Assembly: GCA_030643145.1 (NCBI GenBank)
Contig: DAOWMJ010000015.1
Location: forward strand, 1 to 16,749
Length of the DNA: 16,749 nt
Direction: 5' to 3'
From: Candidatus Latescibacterota bacterium
GTDB lineage: Bacteria > Krumholzibacteriota > Krumholzibacteriia > Krumholzibacteriales > WJIX01
Below the pieces are notes generated by a model. That model did no database searches. It was not told where the DNA came from and saw only the letters and a list, made by a program, of their open reading frames with translations. Below are positions 1-6,606 of this stretch, in pieces (the stretch's first letter is position 1; each line of letters starts with the position of its first letter). A program made the translations under genes and the position numbers.

Positions 1-465
1 ATCGATAGCAACAACCTCCTGAAGATAAACGGGCCCGGCATCAACTTTTTCAGCCATCTCCATAATTGTCACCCCTGTAAAAGCCTCTCCGTTTACAACA
101 GCGCTGTTGATCGGGCTTGCTCCTCTGTACGCGGGAAGTAAAGAGGCGTGAACATTTATGCTCCCTCTGGATGGAATATCAAGCACCGTTCGGGGAAATA
201 TCAAACCAAAGGCAACTACAACAAAAAAATCAGGTTTCAGTTTTATGAGATAATCTGTAATTTTACTGTTCTTAAAACTGCTTATAACCCTAACCGGAAT
301 ATTATTCTTTTCGGCAACCAGCCTTACGGGGGTGGAAACAACCTTCTTTCCTCTCCCCGCGACTCTGTCGGGCTGAGTAACAACAAGTGAAGGACGGTAA
401 TTACTTCGTACAAGCCTTTCGAGTGTTGGAACAGAAAAATCAGGCGAACCAAAAAACACTACCAT
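1..465 (-). CDS. fmt: Methionyl-tRNA formyltransferase, N-terminal part (cut by window edge)
   Basis: This enzyme transfers a formyl group from 10-formyl-tetrahydrofolate to Met-tRNAfMet, making the initiator tRNA in the cytoplasm. The first 155 codons are present and the frame runs open through base 1, so the C-terminal half lies outside. The protein begins MVVFFGSPDFSVPTLERL, typical of the Rossmann-like formyltransferase fold. The family motif NVHASLLPAYRGASPIN follows, then MAEKVDAGPVYLQ. The catalytic Asn, His and Asp fall at residues 104, 106 and 142, close to N106/H108/D144 of the E. coli enzyme. The ATG (463-465) lies 1 nt after the def stop codon, and an AAGGGA ribosome site sits inside the end of def, so the two are probably translationally coupled. 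def-fmt adjacency is a common bacterial arrangement. Identity is very secure; only completeness is unknown. Confidence 0.95.
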   Translation of the reverse strand, partial: MVVFFGSPDFSVPTLERLVRSNYRPSLVVTQPDRVAGRGKKVVSTPVRLVAEKNNIPVRVISSFKNSKITDYLIKLKPDFFVVVAFGLIFPRTVLDIPSRGSINVHASLLPAYRGASPINSAVVNGEAFTGVTIMEMAEKVDAGPVYLQEVVAID

Positions 466-466
466 A

Positions 467-985
467 TTATCCCTTTTTACCATTCTCCCTAGCAAGTTTC
501 CTCAATTTTCCTCGAATCATCGCTCTCTTTGCAAAAGAAAGATGGTCTACGAACAGAATCCCATTAGTATGATCTATTTCGTGCTGAATTATCCTGGCGG
601 TCAGGTCATGAAATCTATCAGTATGTTCAGTCCCATCGACCGACTGATACTTCACCTCCACTTCCAGCAATCTTCTGACTTCTCCTCTTATATAAGGTAC
701 GCTGAGACAACCTTCCTCGCTCTTTTCAAATTCATCTGAAGAAGCAATAATTTCCGGATTGATCATTGCATCAACTCTTGATGATTCCTTCGGATCAACA
801 TAAAACAGAATTATTCTTTTCGATACTCCTACCTGAGGCGCTGCAAGCCCAACCCCCTGCTCAGCAATCATTATGCTTTTCATTCTGTCGAGAAAAGTGT
901 CAAGATCCCCGCCAAAATCTACCATAGTTTTAGCCTTGACTCTTAACACCTTGCTGCCATATGTTTTGATTTCCAGAGGGTTCAT
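467..985 (-). CDS. def: Peptide deformylase
   Basis: This metalloenzyme removes the formyl group from the N-terminal methionine of nascent proteins at the ribosome. All three family motifs are present: GVGLAAPQVG (residues 44-53), EGCLS (91-95) and HEIDH (135-139). The expected metal ligands are C93, H135 and H139, and the catalytic Glu is E136. At 172 aa the length is normal. The ATG at 983-985 is preceded by a strong AAGGAGG at 6 nt spacing, which fixes the start. It follows yajC after a 54-nt gap with no visible terminator, and its TAA is 1 nt from the fmt ATG. The basic C-terminal tail (ARENGKKG) is unremarkable. It makes a functional pair with fmt, one adding and the other removing the formyl group. 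Confidence 0.97.
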   Translation of the reverse strand: MNPLEIKTYGSKVLRVKAKTMVDFGGDLDTFLDRMKSIMIAEQGVGLAAPQVGVSKRIILFYVDPKESSRVDAMINPEIIASSDEFEKSEEGCLSVPYIRGEVRRLLEVEVKYQSVDGTEHTDRFHDLTARIIQHEIDHTNGILFVDHLSFAKRAMIRGKLRKLARENGKKG

Positions 986-1039
986 AAAGATCCTCCTTTT
1001 ACCAAACCTTTCTTTTACCTCGGATAATTATTTTTATTA

Positions 1040-1360
1040 CTATTCCTTCTTTTCCAACACAGTAGCAACGGCGGTTTTCACAAGTTCGACTTTTATGTCA
1101 TCTGATATTTTCATCACAATAACATGTTCTTTTACATCGACAACTTTCCCATAAAGTCCACCATTAGTAACAATTTTATCGCCTCTTTTCAACTCCGATA
1201 CCATATTCCTGTGTTCTTTCTGTTTTTTCTGCTGCGGTCTAATAAGTATAAAGTAAAAGATTATGAAAATCGCTACTATCGGTAAAAGATTTACTAATAA
1301 CGATCCACCACCATTAGCTCCCCCCGAAGGATTACTAAACGCGAACATTAAATAAGACAT
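1040..1360 (-). CDS. yajC: YajC, accessory subunit of the Sec translocase
   Basis: YajC is a small inner-membrane protein that associates with SecDF-YidC and the SecYEG channel. The protein is about 106 aa. It has a short Gly/Ser-rich N-terminus, one membrane helix (about residues 22-40, LLPIVAIFIIFYFILI), then the family signature RPQQKKQKEH and a cytoplasmic domain beginning with GDKIVTNGGLYGKVVDV. Two ATGs are adjacent (1361-1363 and 1358-1360). GGAGG at 1365-1369 is only 1 nt from the first but 4 nt from the second, so the second is chosen; the first would add one Met. It lies 24 nt after tgt, the usual place for yajC, but the usual followers secD and secF are absent and def follows instead. 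Confidence 0.93.
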   Translation of the reverse strand: MSYLMFAFSNPSGGANGGGSLLVNLLPIVAIFIIFYFILIRPQQKKQKEHRNMVSELKRGDKIVTNGGLYGKVVDVKEHVIVMKISDDIKVELVKTAVATVLEKKE

Positions 1361-1384
1361 CATTCCTCCCTCTTTAAAATTTGT

Positions 1385-2509
1385 CTACTGATTATCTCTT
1401 TTATTATAAAATTCTTTCCTCCACAGGAGAAAAGAACCCTTTCTAATAGACTGCCTTATTTCGGCAAGTAAATGCAAGTAAAAATAGAGATTATGATATG
1501 TAGCAAGACGCGGCCCAAGCAATTCGCCCGCCATAAAGAGATGTCTGAGATAGCTGCGTGAATAATTTTTACACACATCACACCCGCACTCAGGGTCTAT
1601 TGGTCCGAAATCAGTTTTGTTCACGGTATTTTTAAGTACAACTTTTCCCCGTGATGTAAAAACCGTTCCGTTCCTCGCGTTACGTGTGGGCATCACACAA
1701 TCAAACATATCTACTCCACGGGCGACCCCCTCGACAATATCCTCTGGAAACCCCACTCCCATAAGATACCTTGGTTTATCGGCAGGCAGGGTTTCAGCAA
1801 CAAGTTCCGTCACATCAAGCAGTTCATCCTTTGGCTCTCCAACTGAAAGCCCTCCGATGGCATAGCCCGGAAAATCAAGGGCTGTAAGTTCTTCTACCGA
1901 TCTTTTTCTCAGATCGTGGAAAACAGACCCCTGAACAATTCCGAAGAGTACCTGCTGATAGGCATTACGCTCAGTCTTATGACTGAAGTGTTCTTTGCTT
2001 CTTCGAGCCCAGAGTGTAGTTCGCTCAAGAGCATCACAGGCCCTTTCTCTGTCGCACGGATATTCAACACACTGGTCGAGTACCATCATAATATCTGATC
2101 CGATATCCAGTTGTATATCCACAACTCTCTCGGGCGTAAACAAATGTTTTGAACCATCGATATGAGATTGAAATTCTACCCCTTCGTCACTCACACGGTT
2201 CAAGTCAGCAAGGCTGAAAACCTGATATCCGCCACTATCCGTTAAAACAGGTTTGTGCCAGGACATAAATTGCTGGATACCTCCGCCACCGGCGACTATA
2301 TCCTCACCCGGCCTCAAATGAAGATGATACGTATTGGCCAATATTATATCGGCGCCAATCTCACGCAAGTCCCCTGAAGAAAGACTTTTAACGGTACCAA
2401 GAGTGCCAACTGGCATAAATACCGGAGTATCTATCCCTCCATGATCTGTCTCCAGACGACCCCGCCTCGCGCTATGGTCCACATCAAACAATTTAAAGCT
2501 AAAGGGCAA
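1385..2509 (-). CDS. tgt: tRNA-guanine transglycosylase
   Basis: Tgt exchanges guanine-34 for the queuosine precursor preQ1 in tRNAs with GUN anticodons (Asp, Asn, His, Tyr). With the start used here the protein is 374 aa, a normal bacterial length. The active-site segment DSGGYQVFSL begins at D91, and the presumed nucleophile is D270 in MFDCVMPTRNARNG. The zinc site C308-x-C310-x2-C313 ... H339 is complete. The frame stays open to a GTG at 2584, but that would overlap queA by 61 nt and add 25 residues unlike the family. TTG at 2507-2509 gives (M)PFSFKLFDVDHSARRG, the usual N-terminus, with AAGGAG 10 nt upstream. It follows queA by 14 nt, and QueA acts next in the same pathway. TTG start is my choice; product identity is certain. 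Confidence 0.95.
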   Translation of the reverse strand: MPFSFKLFDVDHSARRGRLETDHGGIDTPVFMPVGTLGTVKSLSSGDLREIGADIILANTYHLHLRPGEDIVAGGGGIQQFMSWHKPVLTDSGGYQVFSLADLNRVSDEGVEFQSHIDGSKHLFTPERVVDIQLDIGSDIMMVLDQCVEYPCDRERACDALERTTLWARRSKEHFSHKTERNAYQQVLFGIVQGSVFHDLRKRSVEELTALDFPGYAIGGLSVGEPKDELLDVTELVAETLPADKPRYLMGVGFPEDIVEGVARGVDMFDCVMPTRNARNGTVFTSRGKVVLKNTVNKTDFGPIDPECGCDVCKNYSRSYLRHLFMAGELLGPRLATYHNLYFYLHLLAEIRQSIRKGSFLLWRKEFYNKRDNQ

Positions 2510-2519
2510 TTGTAAACCA

Positions 2520-2525
2520 CTCCTT
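2520..2525 (-). promoter_or_regulatory. Ribosome binding site deciding the TTG start of tgt
   Basis: AAGGAG on the minus strand overlaps the queA stop codon and lies 10 nt before the TTG at 2507-2509. No in-frame ATG or GTG is present near it. It supports the short TTG-initiated form of tgt over the long GTG form that begins inside queA. Confidence 0.6.
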
Positions 2526-3579
2526 ATTGTATAAACATAACATCGCCATAACTGTAGAACCGAACCCCCCTGTTCGCGGCCCACTCGTAAGCATGAAGCA
2601 TATTTTCCCTGCCAGCGAACGCTGAAACAAGAAGAAAGAGGCTCGAACGGGGTAAATGCAGATTTGTAACAAGAGCATCCACTATCTTGAACTTAAATCC
2701 GGGGTAAATAAACAATTTCGTGTTGCCGGATATCCATATCTCTCCATCTATTTCATCTTCCCGCCTGTCTTCAATCGCACCAGAAGCAAGCGATTCCAGC
2801 ATTCTCGTAGTTGTTGTACCAACCGCGATCACTCTGCGATTATCCTTTTTTGTCAATTTTATTTCATCCCAAACTTTCTTTTTTATTCTAATATATTCGG
2901 GTGACAATTTATTATCTTCAATAATCTCGTTTCTCAGAGGACGGAAAGTACCCGTCCCTATATGAAGAGTCAAGGACAAAACAGTACAACCCTTCCATTG
3001 AATCTTGCGCATAATTTCTTCTGTAAAATGAAGCCCCGCTGTCGGCGCTGCTACAGAACCCTTACAAGAGGCATAAACAGTCTGATATCGCCCTTTGTCA
3101 ATCTTTTCGCTCTCCCTTTTTATATAAGGAGGAAGTGGAATTTCCCCATACGCTTCAATAAAATCCCATTCGGGCATCGTGTCCAATAGTTTTACTTCCC
3201 ATTCCCCATTCTCAACCTCCCGGACAAGCGTGATTGAATCCCCTTCCTGCCCCACAAGAATCTCATCACCCTCCCTCACACGCTTCGAAGGCTTCAGTAA
3301 GGCTATCCAATTCCCGCCCCCGGTCTTTCTGATTAGAAATATTTCAATACGAGCTCCAGTTTTTTTTCTTCCGAATATTCGCGCGGGGATCACTTTGGAA
3401 TTGTTGATTACAACTAGATCTCCGGGCTGTATATACCTGACAATATTAGCGAAACGTGTTTCACTAATGCCGCCCCCCCCTCGACGGAATACAATCAACC
3501 TGCTGTCGTCCCGGCATCCGGTGGGATACTGAGCAATAAGTTCTTTTGGTAAATCGTAATCAAAATCACTAAGTTTCAT
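2524..3579 (-). CDS. queA: S-adenosylmethionine:tRNA ribosyltransferase-isomerase
   Basis: QueA transfers and isomerises the ribosyl part of S-adenosylmethionine onto preQ1-tRNA, giving epoxyqueuosine-tRNA. It has the usual length of 351 aa. Diagnostic segments are MKLSDFDYDLPKELIAQYP at the N-terminus, VAAPTAGLHFTEE (residues 176-188), LHIGTGTFRP (205-214), NLHLPRSSLFLLVSAFAG (306-323) and the closing RFYSYGDVMFIQ. The ATG at 3577-3579 has only a weak ribosome site; the gene lies 25 nt after ruvB. One oddity is a run of eight G on the coding strand (3473-3480) encoding part of Arg-Arg-Gly4 at residues 32-37. This is a possible slippage site, but the frame is intact here. Its product is the next step after tgt, and the two are adjacent. 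Confidence 0.97.
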   Translation of the reverse strand: MKLSDFDYDLPKELIAQYPTGCRDDSRLIVFRRGGGGISETRFANIVRYIQPGDLVVINNSKVIPARIFGRKKTGARIEIFLIRKTGGGNWIALLKPSKRVREGDEILVGQEGDSITLVREVENGEWEVKLLDTMPEWDFIEAYGEIPLPPYIKRESEKIDKGRYQTVYASCKGSVAAPTAGLHFTEEIMRKIQWKGCTVLSLTLHIGTGTFRPLRNEIIEDNKLSPEYIRIKKKVWDEIKLTKKDNRRVIAVGTTTTRMLESLASGAIEDRREDEIDGEIWISGNTKLFIYPGFKFKIVDALVTNLHLPRSSLFLLVSAFAGRENMLHAYEWAANRGVRFYSYGDVMFIQ

Positions 3580-3604
3580 TTTATCGTCATCTCAAAAAAT
3601 CTGG

Positions 3605-4657
3605 TTAATCATTAAAAATATCACTTTGATTTCCGTCTGAACCGGACGATTCAAATCCTATATGTTTTATACCCATCTCTGTAATAATACGCCCTCTGGC
3701 TGTCCTCTGCAAAAACCCTTTTTGGATTAAAAATGGTTCATAAACATCCTCTATTGTATCCACCTCTTCGGAAACAGCAACAGCAATAGAATTAATCCCC
3801 ACAGGTCCGCCGGAAAATTTTCTGGCAATAACTTCAAGGATATTCCTGTCCATTTCATTTAACCCCATCTTATCAATCATCAGTCTATTCAGACCATAGT
3901 CCACAATATCTTTATCTATATGTCCACTTCCATTCACCTGTGAAAAATCCCTTATCCTTCTAAGAAGCCTGTTCGCTATTCTGGGCGTCCCCCGTGAACG
4001 TCTTGCTATCTCCTCCGCGCCTTCATCATCAATTTCAACATTCATAACATGGGCTGAGCGCTTCGCTATGGCCAGCAGATCCCGTGTAGAATAATAATCA
4101 AGTCTCGCCACAATGCCGAATCTGCTTCTCATCGGAGGAGTTATCATTCCCGCTCGGGTTGTTGCTCCCACAATCGTAAAAGGCTCAATAGAAAGTGAAT
4201 AGTATCTGGCATGCGGCCCTTTATCAACAATCAATTCGCATTTAAAGTCTTCCATAGCCGGGTACAGATGTTCTTCAACAATAACATTTAACCTGTGAAT
4301 TTCATCAATAAACAGAACGTCTTTCCTCTCGAGCTTGGTGAGAATCGCGATTAATTCGGCGGGTTTCTGAAAAACAGGTCCTGATGAAACATTAATATTT
4401 ACCCCAAGTTCTTTAGCGATAATATGAGAGAGTGTAGTTTTCCCAAGTCCCGGGGGGCCGTAAAGAAGAACATGATCAAGTTGTTCATCTCTCTGCCTGG
4501 CCGCCTCAATAAAAACCGCAATATTCTCCTTTAATCGTTCCTGACCGACAAATTCGGAAAGAGTCCTTGGCCTGAGTATCGATTCAATCTTTCTCTCCTC
4601 AGATGTCGCTTCAGAATCTGTCATACTTTTATCAACCAAATAACCTGCCTTAATCAT
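3605..4657 (-). CDS. ruvB: Holliday junction branch-migration ATPase RuvB
   Basis: RuvB forms hexameric AAA+ rings that, bound by RuvA, drive branch migration of Holliday junctions. The protein is 350 aa. Walker A is GPPGLGKT (about residues 67-74), Walker B LFIDEIHR (115-122), and sensor 1 GATTRAG (164-170). The arginine-finger region is RSRFGI (177-182). The C-terminal winged helix has GGPVGIN and DTIEDVYEPFLIQKGFLQR. The usual RTPRGR of the C-terminal domain reads RTARGR here, a Pro-to-Ala change. The ATG is 1 nt after the ruvA stop, so coupling is likely. A second in-frame Met (residue 12) could serve as the start and would give an N-terminus closer to many RuvB proteins; neither has a strong ribosome site. 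Confidence 0.97.
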   Translation of the reverse strand: MIKAGYLVDKSMTDSEATSEERKIESILRPRTLSEFVGQERLKENIAVFIEAARQRDEQLDHVLLYGPPGLGKTTLSHIIAKELGVNINVSSGPVFQKPAELIAILTKLERKDVLFIDEIHRLNVIVEEHLYPAMEDFKCELIVDKGPHARYYSLSIEPFTIVGATTRAGMITPPMRSRFGIVARLDYYSTRDLLAIAKRSAHVMNVEIDDEGAEEIARRSRGTPRIANRLLRRIRDFSQVNGSGHIDKDIVDYGLNRLMIDKMGLNEMDRNILEVIARKFSGGPVGINSIAVAVSEEVDTIEDVYEPFLIQKGFLQRTARGRIITEMGIKHIGFESSGSDGNQSDIFND

Positions 4658-4658
4658 T

Positions 4659-5261
4659 TTACGAACTTCTCTTTAAAAGTTCCCTGACAAGATCTTCAAC
4701 GCTCGTCAAACTGGAAATATCCTCGGATGAAAGCCTGTTGATAGCTTTTAGAGCAGCAATTCTTGTAAATCCGAGAGAACATAGAGCTGCGGTAACCTCT
4801 TCACTTAAATCACTATCCAGAGCAGAAACGGATACCCCGGAGCCAGACCCATAATCTGCCGCGTTGATCTTGTCTTTCAGTTCCAGAATAATTCTCTGGG
4901 CTGTTTTTCTCCCAATTCCTGGAAATGCGGTAAGAGCTGAATCCTTTTCGCCAGATATTAAATTAGCAAGCTCTGAAGAATTGCTGGCTGAAATAATTCC
5001 CATAGCTACTTTAGGACCTACTCCACTAACACCAAGAAGCGACAGAAACATCGATTTATCCTCCTCGATGGCGAATCCATATAACACAATTGCGTCTTCT
5101 CTTACATGCATATATGTGAAGAAAGACACAACCTCACCTTCAGAACCCAATTCACGCAAAGTTCTTGATGGGACAAAAAGCTCCAATCCCACACCGCTTA
5201 TTTCGACAATAATACTTATTTCTTTCTTTGCCGTTAGAATTCCTTCAATCGTTGCTATCAA
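4659..5261 (-). CDS. ruvA: Holliday junction DNA-binding protein RuvA
   Basis: RuvA tetramers bind the four-way junction and load RuvB. With a TTG start the protein is 200 aa, the normal length. The N-terminal OB domain begins (M)IATIEGILTAKKEISIIVE and contains EISGVGLELFVPS. Two helix-hairpin-helix motifs follow: LLGVSGVGPKVAMGI (about 75-89) and LTAFPGIGRKTAQRI (about 110-124). The C-terminal domain that contacts RuvB is at about 151-200. The frame is open to an upstream TTG at 5303, but that would add 14 residues not seen in the family. The chosen TTG (5259-5261) overlaps the ruvC stop as TTGA and has GGGAG 7 nt upstream. The four-base overlap suggests coupled translation with ruvC. Confidence 0.95.
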   Translation of the reverse strand: MIATIEGILTAKKEISIIVEISGVGLELFVPSRTLRELGSEGEVVSFFTYMHVREDAIVLYGFAIEEDKSMFLSLLGVSGVGPKVAMGIISASNSSELANLISGEKDSALTAFPGIGRKTAQRIILELKDKINAADYGSGSGVSVSALDSDLSEEVTAALCSLGFTRIAALKAINRLSSEDISSLTSVEDLVRELLKRSS

Positions 5262-5752
5262 AACAGCTCTCCCAACTTGCCGGAGATTCTCAAGATATGA
5301 CAAAAAGCTATCGCCAGGGCATCTGTTTCATCTGTAGTAGCAGGTTTTTTGTTAAGTTTTAATAATTTGCCAACCATTACCGCAACCTGCGTCTTGTTAG
5401 CTGCCCCCGTTCCTGTTACACTGCACTTTACTTCTCTTGGTGAATACTCAAATATTCGTTTTCCAGCCTGAATAGCGGAAAGCAATATTACTCCTCTCAC
5501 TTCCGCGAGAGAAAAAGCGCTCTTGACATTTTTTGACATAAAAATAGTTTCGACAGCCACGTCATCCGGGTCATATTTCTCTAGAATTTCATCCAGTTTA
5601 TCTTTGATCTGCAGAAGCCGCTCGGCCCGTTGAGTTTTCTTCTTTATTTTAATAACGCCCGAATCCAGATATACAATCTCCCGTCCGTTATTTTCCAACA
5701 GACCGTAACCGGTTACATAACTCCCGGGATCGACGCCAACTGTCAGAGGCAT
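5258..5752 (-). CDS. ruvC: Holliday junction resolvase RuvC
   Basis: RuvC is the dimeric RNase H-fold endonuclease that cuts Holliday junctions symmetrically. The protein is 164 aa. The four catalytic acids are visible: D8 in TVGVDPGS, E68 in VAVETIF, and D141 and D144 in TTDETDALAIAFCH. They match D7/E66/D138/D141 of the E. coli enzyme. The segment YSPREVKCSVTGTGAANK is also typical. The ATG at 5750-5752 has AGGAG at 7 nt. It is separated from yebC by 77 nt, which holds a possible internal promoter, and it overlaps ruvA by 4 nt. Together with ruvA and ruvB this gives a complete resolvasome in the order ruvC-ruvA-ruvB. Confidence 0.97.
   Translation of the reverse strand: MPLTVGVDPGSYVTGYGLLENNGREIVYLDSGVIKIKKKTQRAERLLQIKDKLDEILEKYDPDDVAVETIFMSKNVKSAFSLAEVRGVILLSAIQAGKRIFEYSPREVKCSVTGTGAANKTQVAVMVGKLLKLNKKPATTDETDALAIAFCHILRISGKLGELF
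5269..5273 (-). promoter_or_regulatory. Ribosome binding site deciding the TTG start of ruvA
   Basis: GGGAG lies inside the last codons of ruvC, 7 nt before the TTG at 5259-5261. The spacing is ideal, and the resulting protein begins IATIEG after the initiator, as RuvA proteins do. It rules out the longer TTG form beginning at 5303. Confidence 0.65.
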
Positions 5753-5805
5753 AACCTAACTCCTATCGCACGACTCAACTATCTCAAATGTTCCAGGTTT
5801 GGCAG

Positions 5806-5833
5806 ATAATACCCGCACAGATAGAATTGTCAG
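5806..5833 (-). promoter_or_regulatory. Possible internal promoter for ruvCAB
   Basis: A -35 box CTGACA (5828-5833, 5 of 6 to TTGACA) and a -10 box TATTAT (5806-5811, 5 of 6 to TATAAT) are 16 nt apart. They read towards ruvC with a leader of about 45 nt. The -35 overlaps the yebC stop codon. I see no recognisable LexA box beside it. It could let ruvCAB be transcribed independently of the long operon. This is inferred from sequence match only. Confidence 0.45.
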
Positions 5834-6585
5834 ATTTCTTTATCAATTTCATTGAGAATTTCATCCGGAATATCAAAATTAGAGCTTACGCTCTGTACAT
5901 CATCCAGATCCTCAAGGGTTTCTACCAAGTTCAGGACACTGACAGCATGTTTCCGATCCAGCTTCACGGTATTGTTTGGAATAAGGGAAATTCCGGCCAT
6001 CTGACATTCTATTCCCGCTTCAACAATCGCCCGATGAAGCGATTCGAAATTCTCCTTGGGAGATATAATCTCATATACGCCTTCATCAGCATCAATATCC
6101 TCAACACCATTCTCAAGCGCGATTCCATATATCTGCTCTTCATCTGTTTGAGATTCATCAATCACTATCATCCCTTTGCTTTCGAACAAATATGATACGG
6201 AATGAGGTTCCCCGAGGTGTCCGCCATACTTAGTAAAAGCATGCCGAACTTCAGCGCTGGTTCGGTTTTTGTTGTCAGAGAGACATTTTACGAAAACCGC
6301 CACTCCCCCCGGCGCGTAACCTTCAAAAGCGCACGCCTCATATATAACTCCGGGAAGCTCTCCTATACCACGCTTTATCGCCTTGTCAATATTATGCTTG
6401 GGCATATTATTGTCATGAGCATTCTGGACAGCCGTTCTCAAACCTGGATTTGAATCTATATCCCCTCCGCCTTCTTTGGCGGCTACTACAATTTCCCTTA
6501 TTATTTTTGTAAAAGTCTTTGCTCTCTGGGCGTCAGCCTTTCCCTTTTTCCTTTTTATTGTGCTCCATTTAGAATGACCTGACAC
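5830..6585 (-). CDS. yebC: YebC/TACO1-family regulator
   Basis: YebC proteins were long called transcriptional regulators (for example PmpR). The mitochondrial member TACO1 is a translational activator, and recent work on bacterial members points to action at the ribosome. The protein is 251 aa and starts with the family signature SGHSKWSTIKRKKGKADAQR, followed by FTKIIREIVVAAKEGGGD. NMPKHNIDKAIKRG is at about residues 60-73, and an acidic central region and the conserved EGYAPGG (88-94) are present. The start is GTG (6583-6585) with an AGGAG-type ribosome site 4 nt upstream; no ATG upstream fits. It lies 21 nt after the EF-G-like gene and ahead of ruvCAB, a common yebC-ruvCAB arrangement. 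Pairing with an EF-G-like GTPase fits a role in translation, but that is inference. Confidence 0.95.
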   Translation of the reverse strand: MSGHSKWSTIKRKKGKADAQRAKTFTKIIREIVVAAKEGGGDIDSNPGLRTAVQNAHDNNMPKHNIDKAIKRGIGELPGVIYEACAFEGYAPGGVAVFVKCLSDNKNRTSAEVRHAFTKYGGHLGEPHSVSYLFESKGMIVIDESQTDEEQIYGIALENGVEDIDADEGVYEIISPKENFESLHRAIVEAGIECQMAGISLIPNNTVKLDRKHAVSVLNLVETLEDLDDVQSVSSNFDIPDEILNEIDKEI

Positions 6586-6606
6586 AAATCTCCTCTCGCA
6601 AAGTTA

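Noticed and set aside
4864..5337. 157-codon plus-strand open frame opposite ruvA/ruvC
   Set aside because: It lies antisense to well-identified ruvA and ruvC, and its translation has no family features; it is a shadow.
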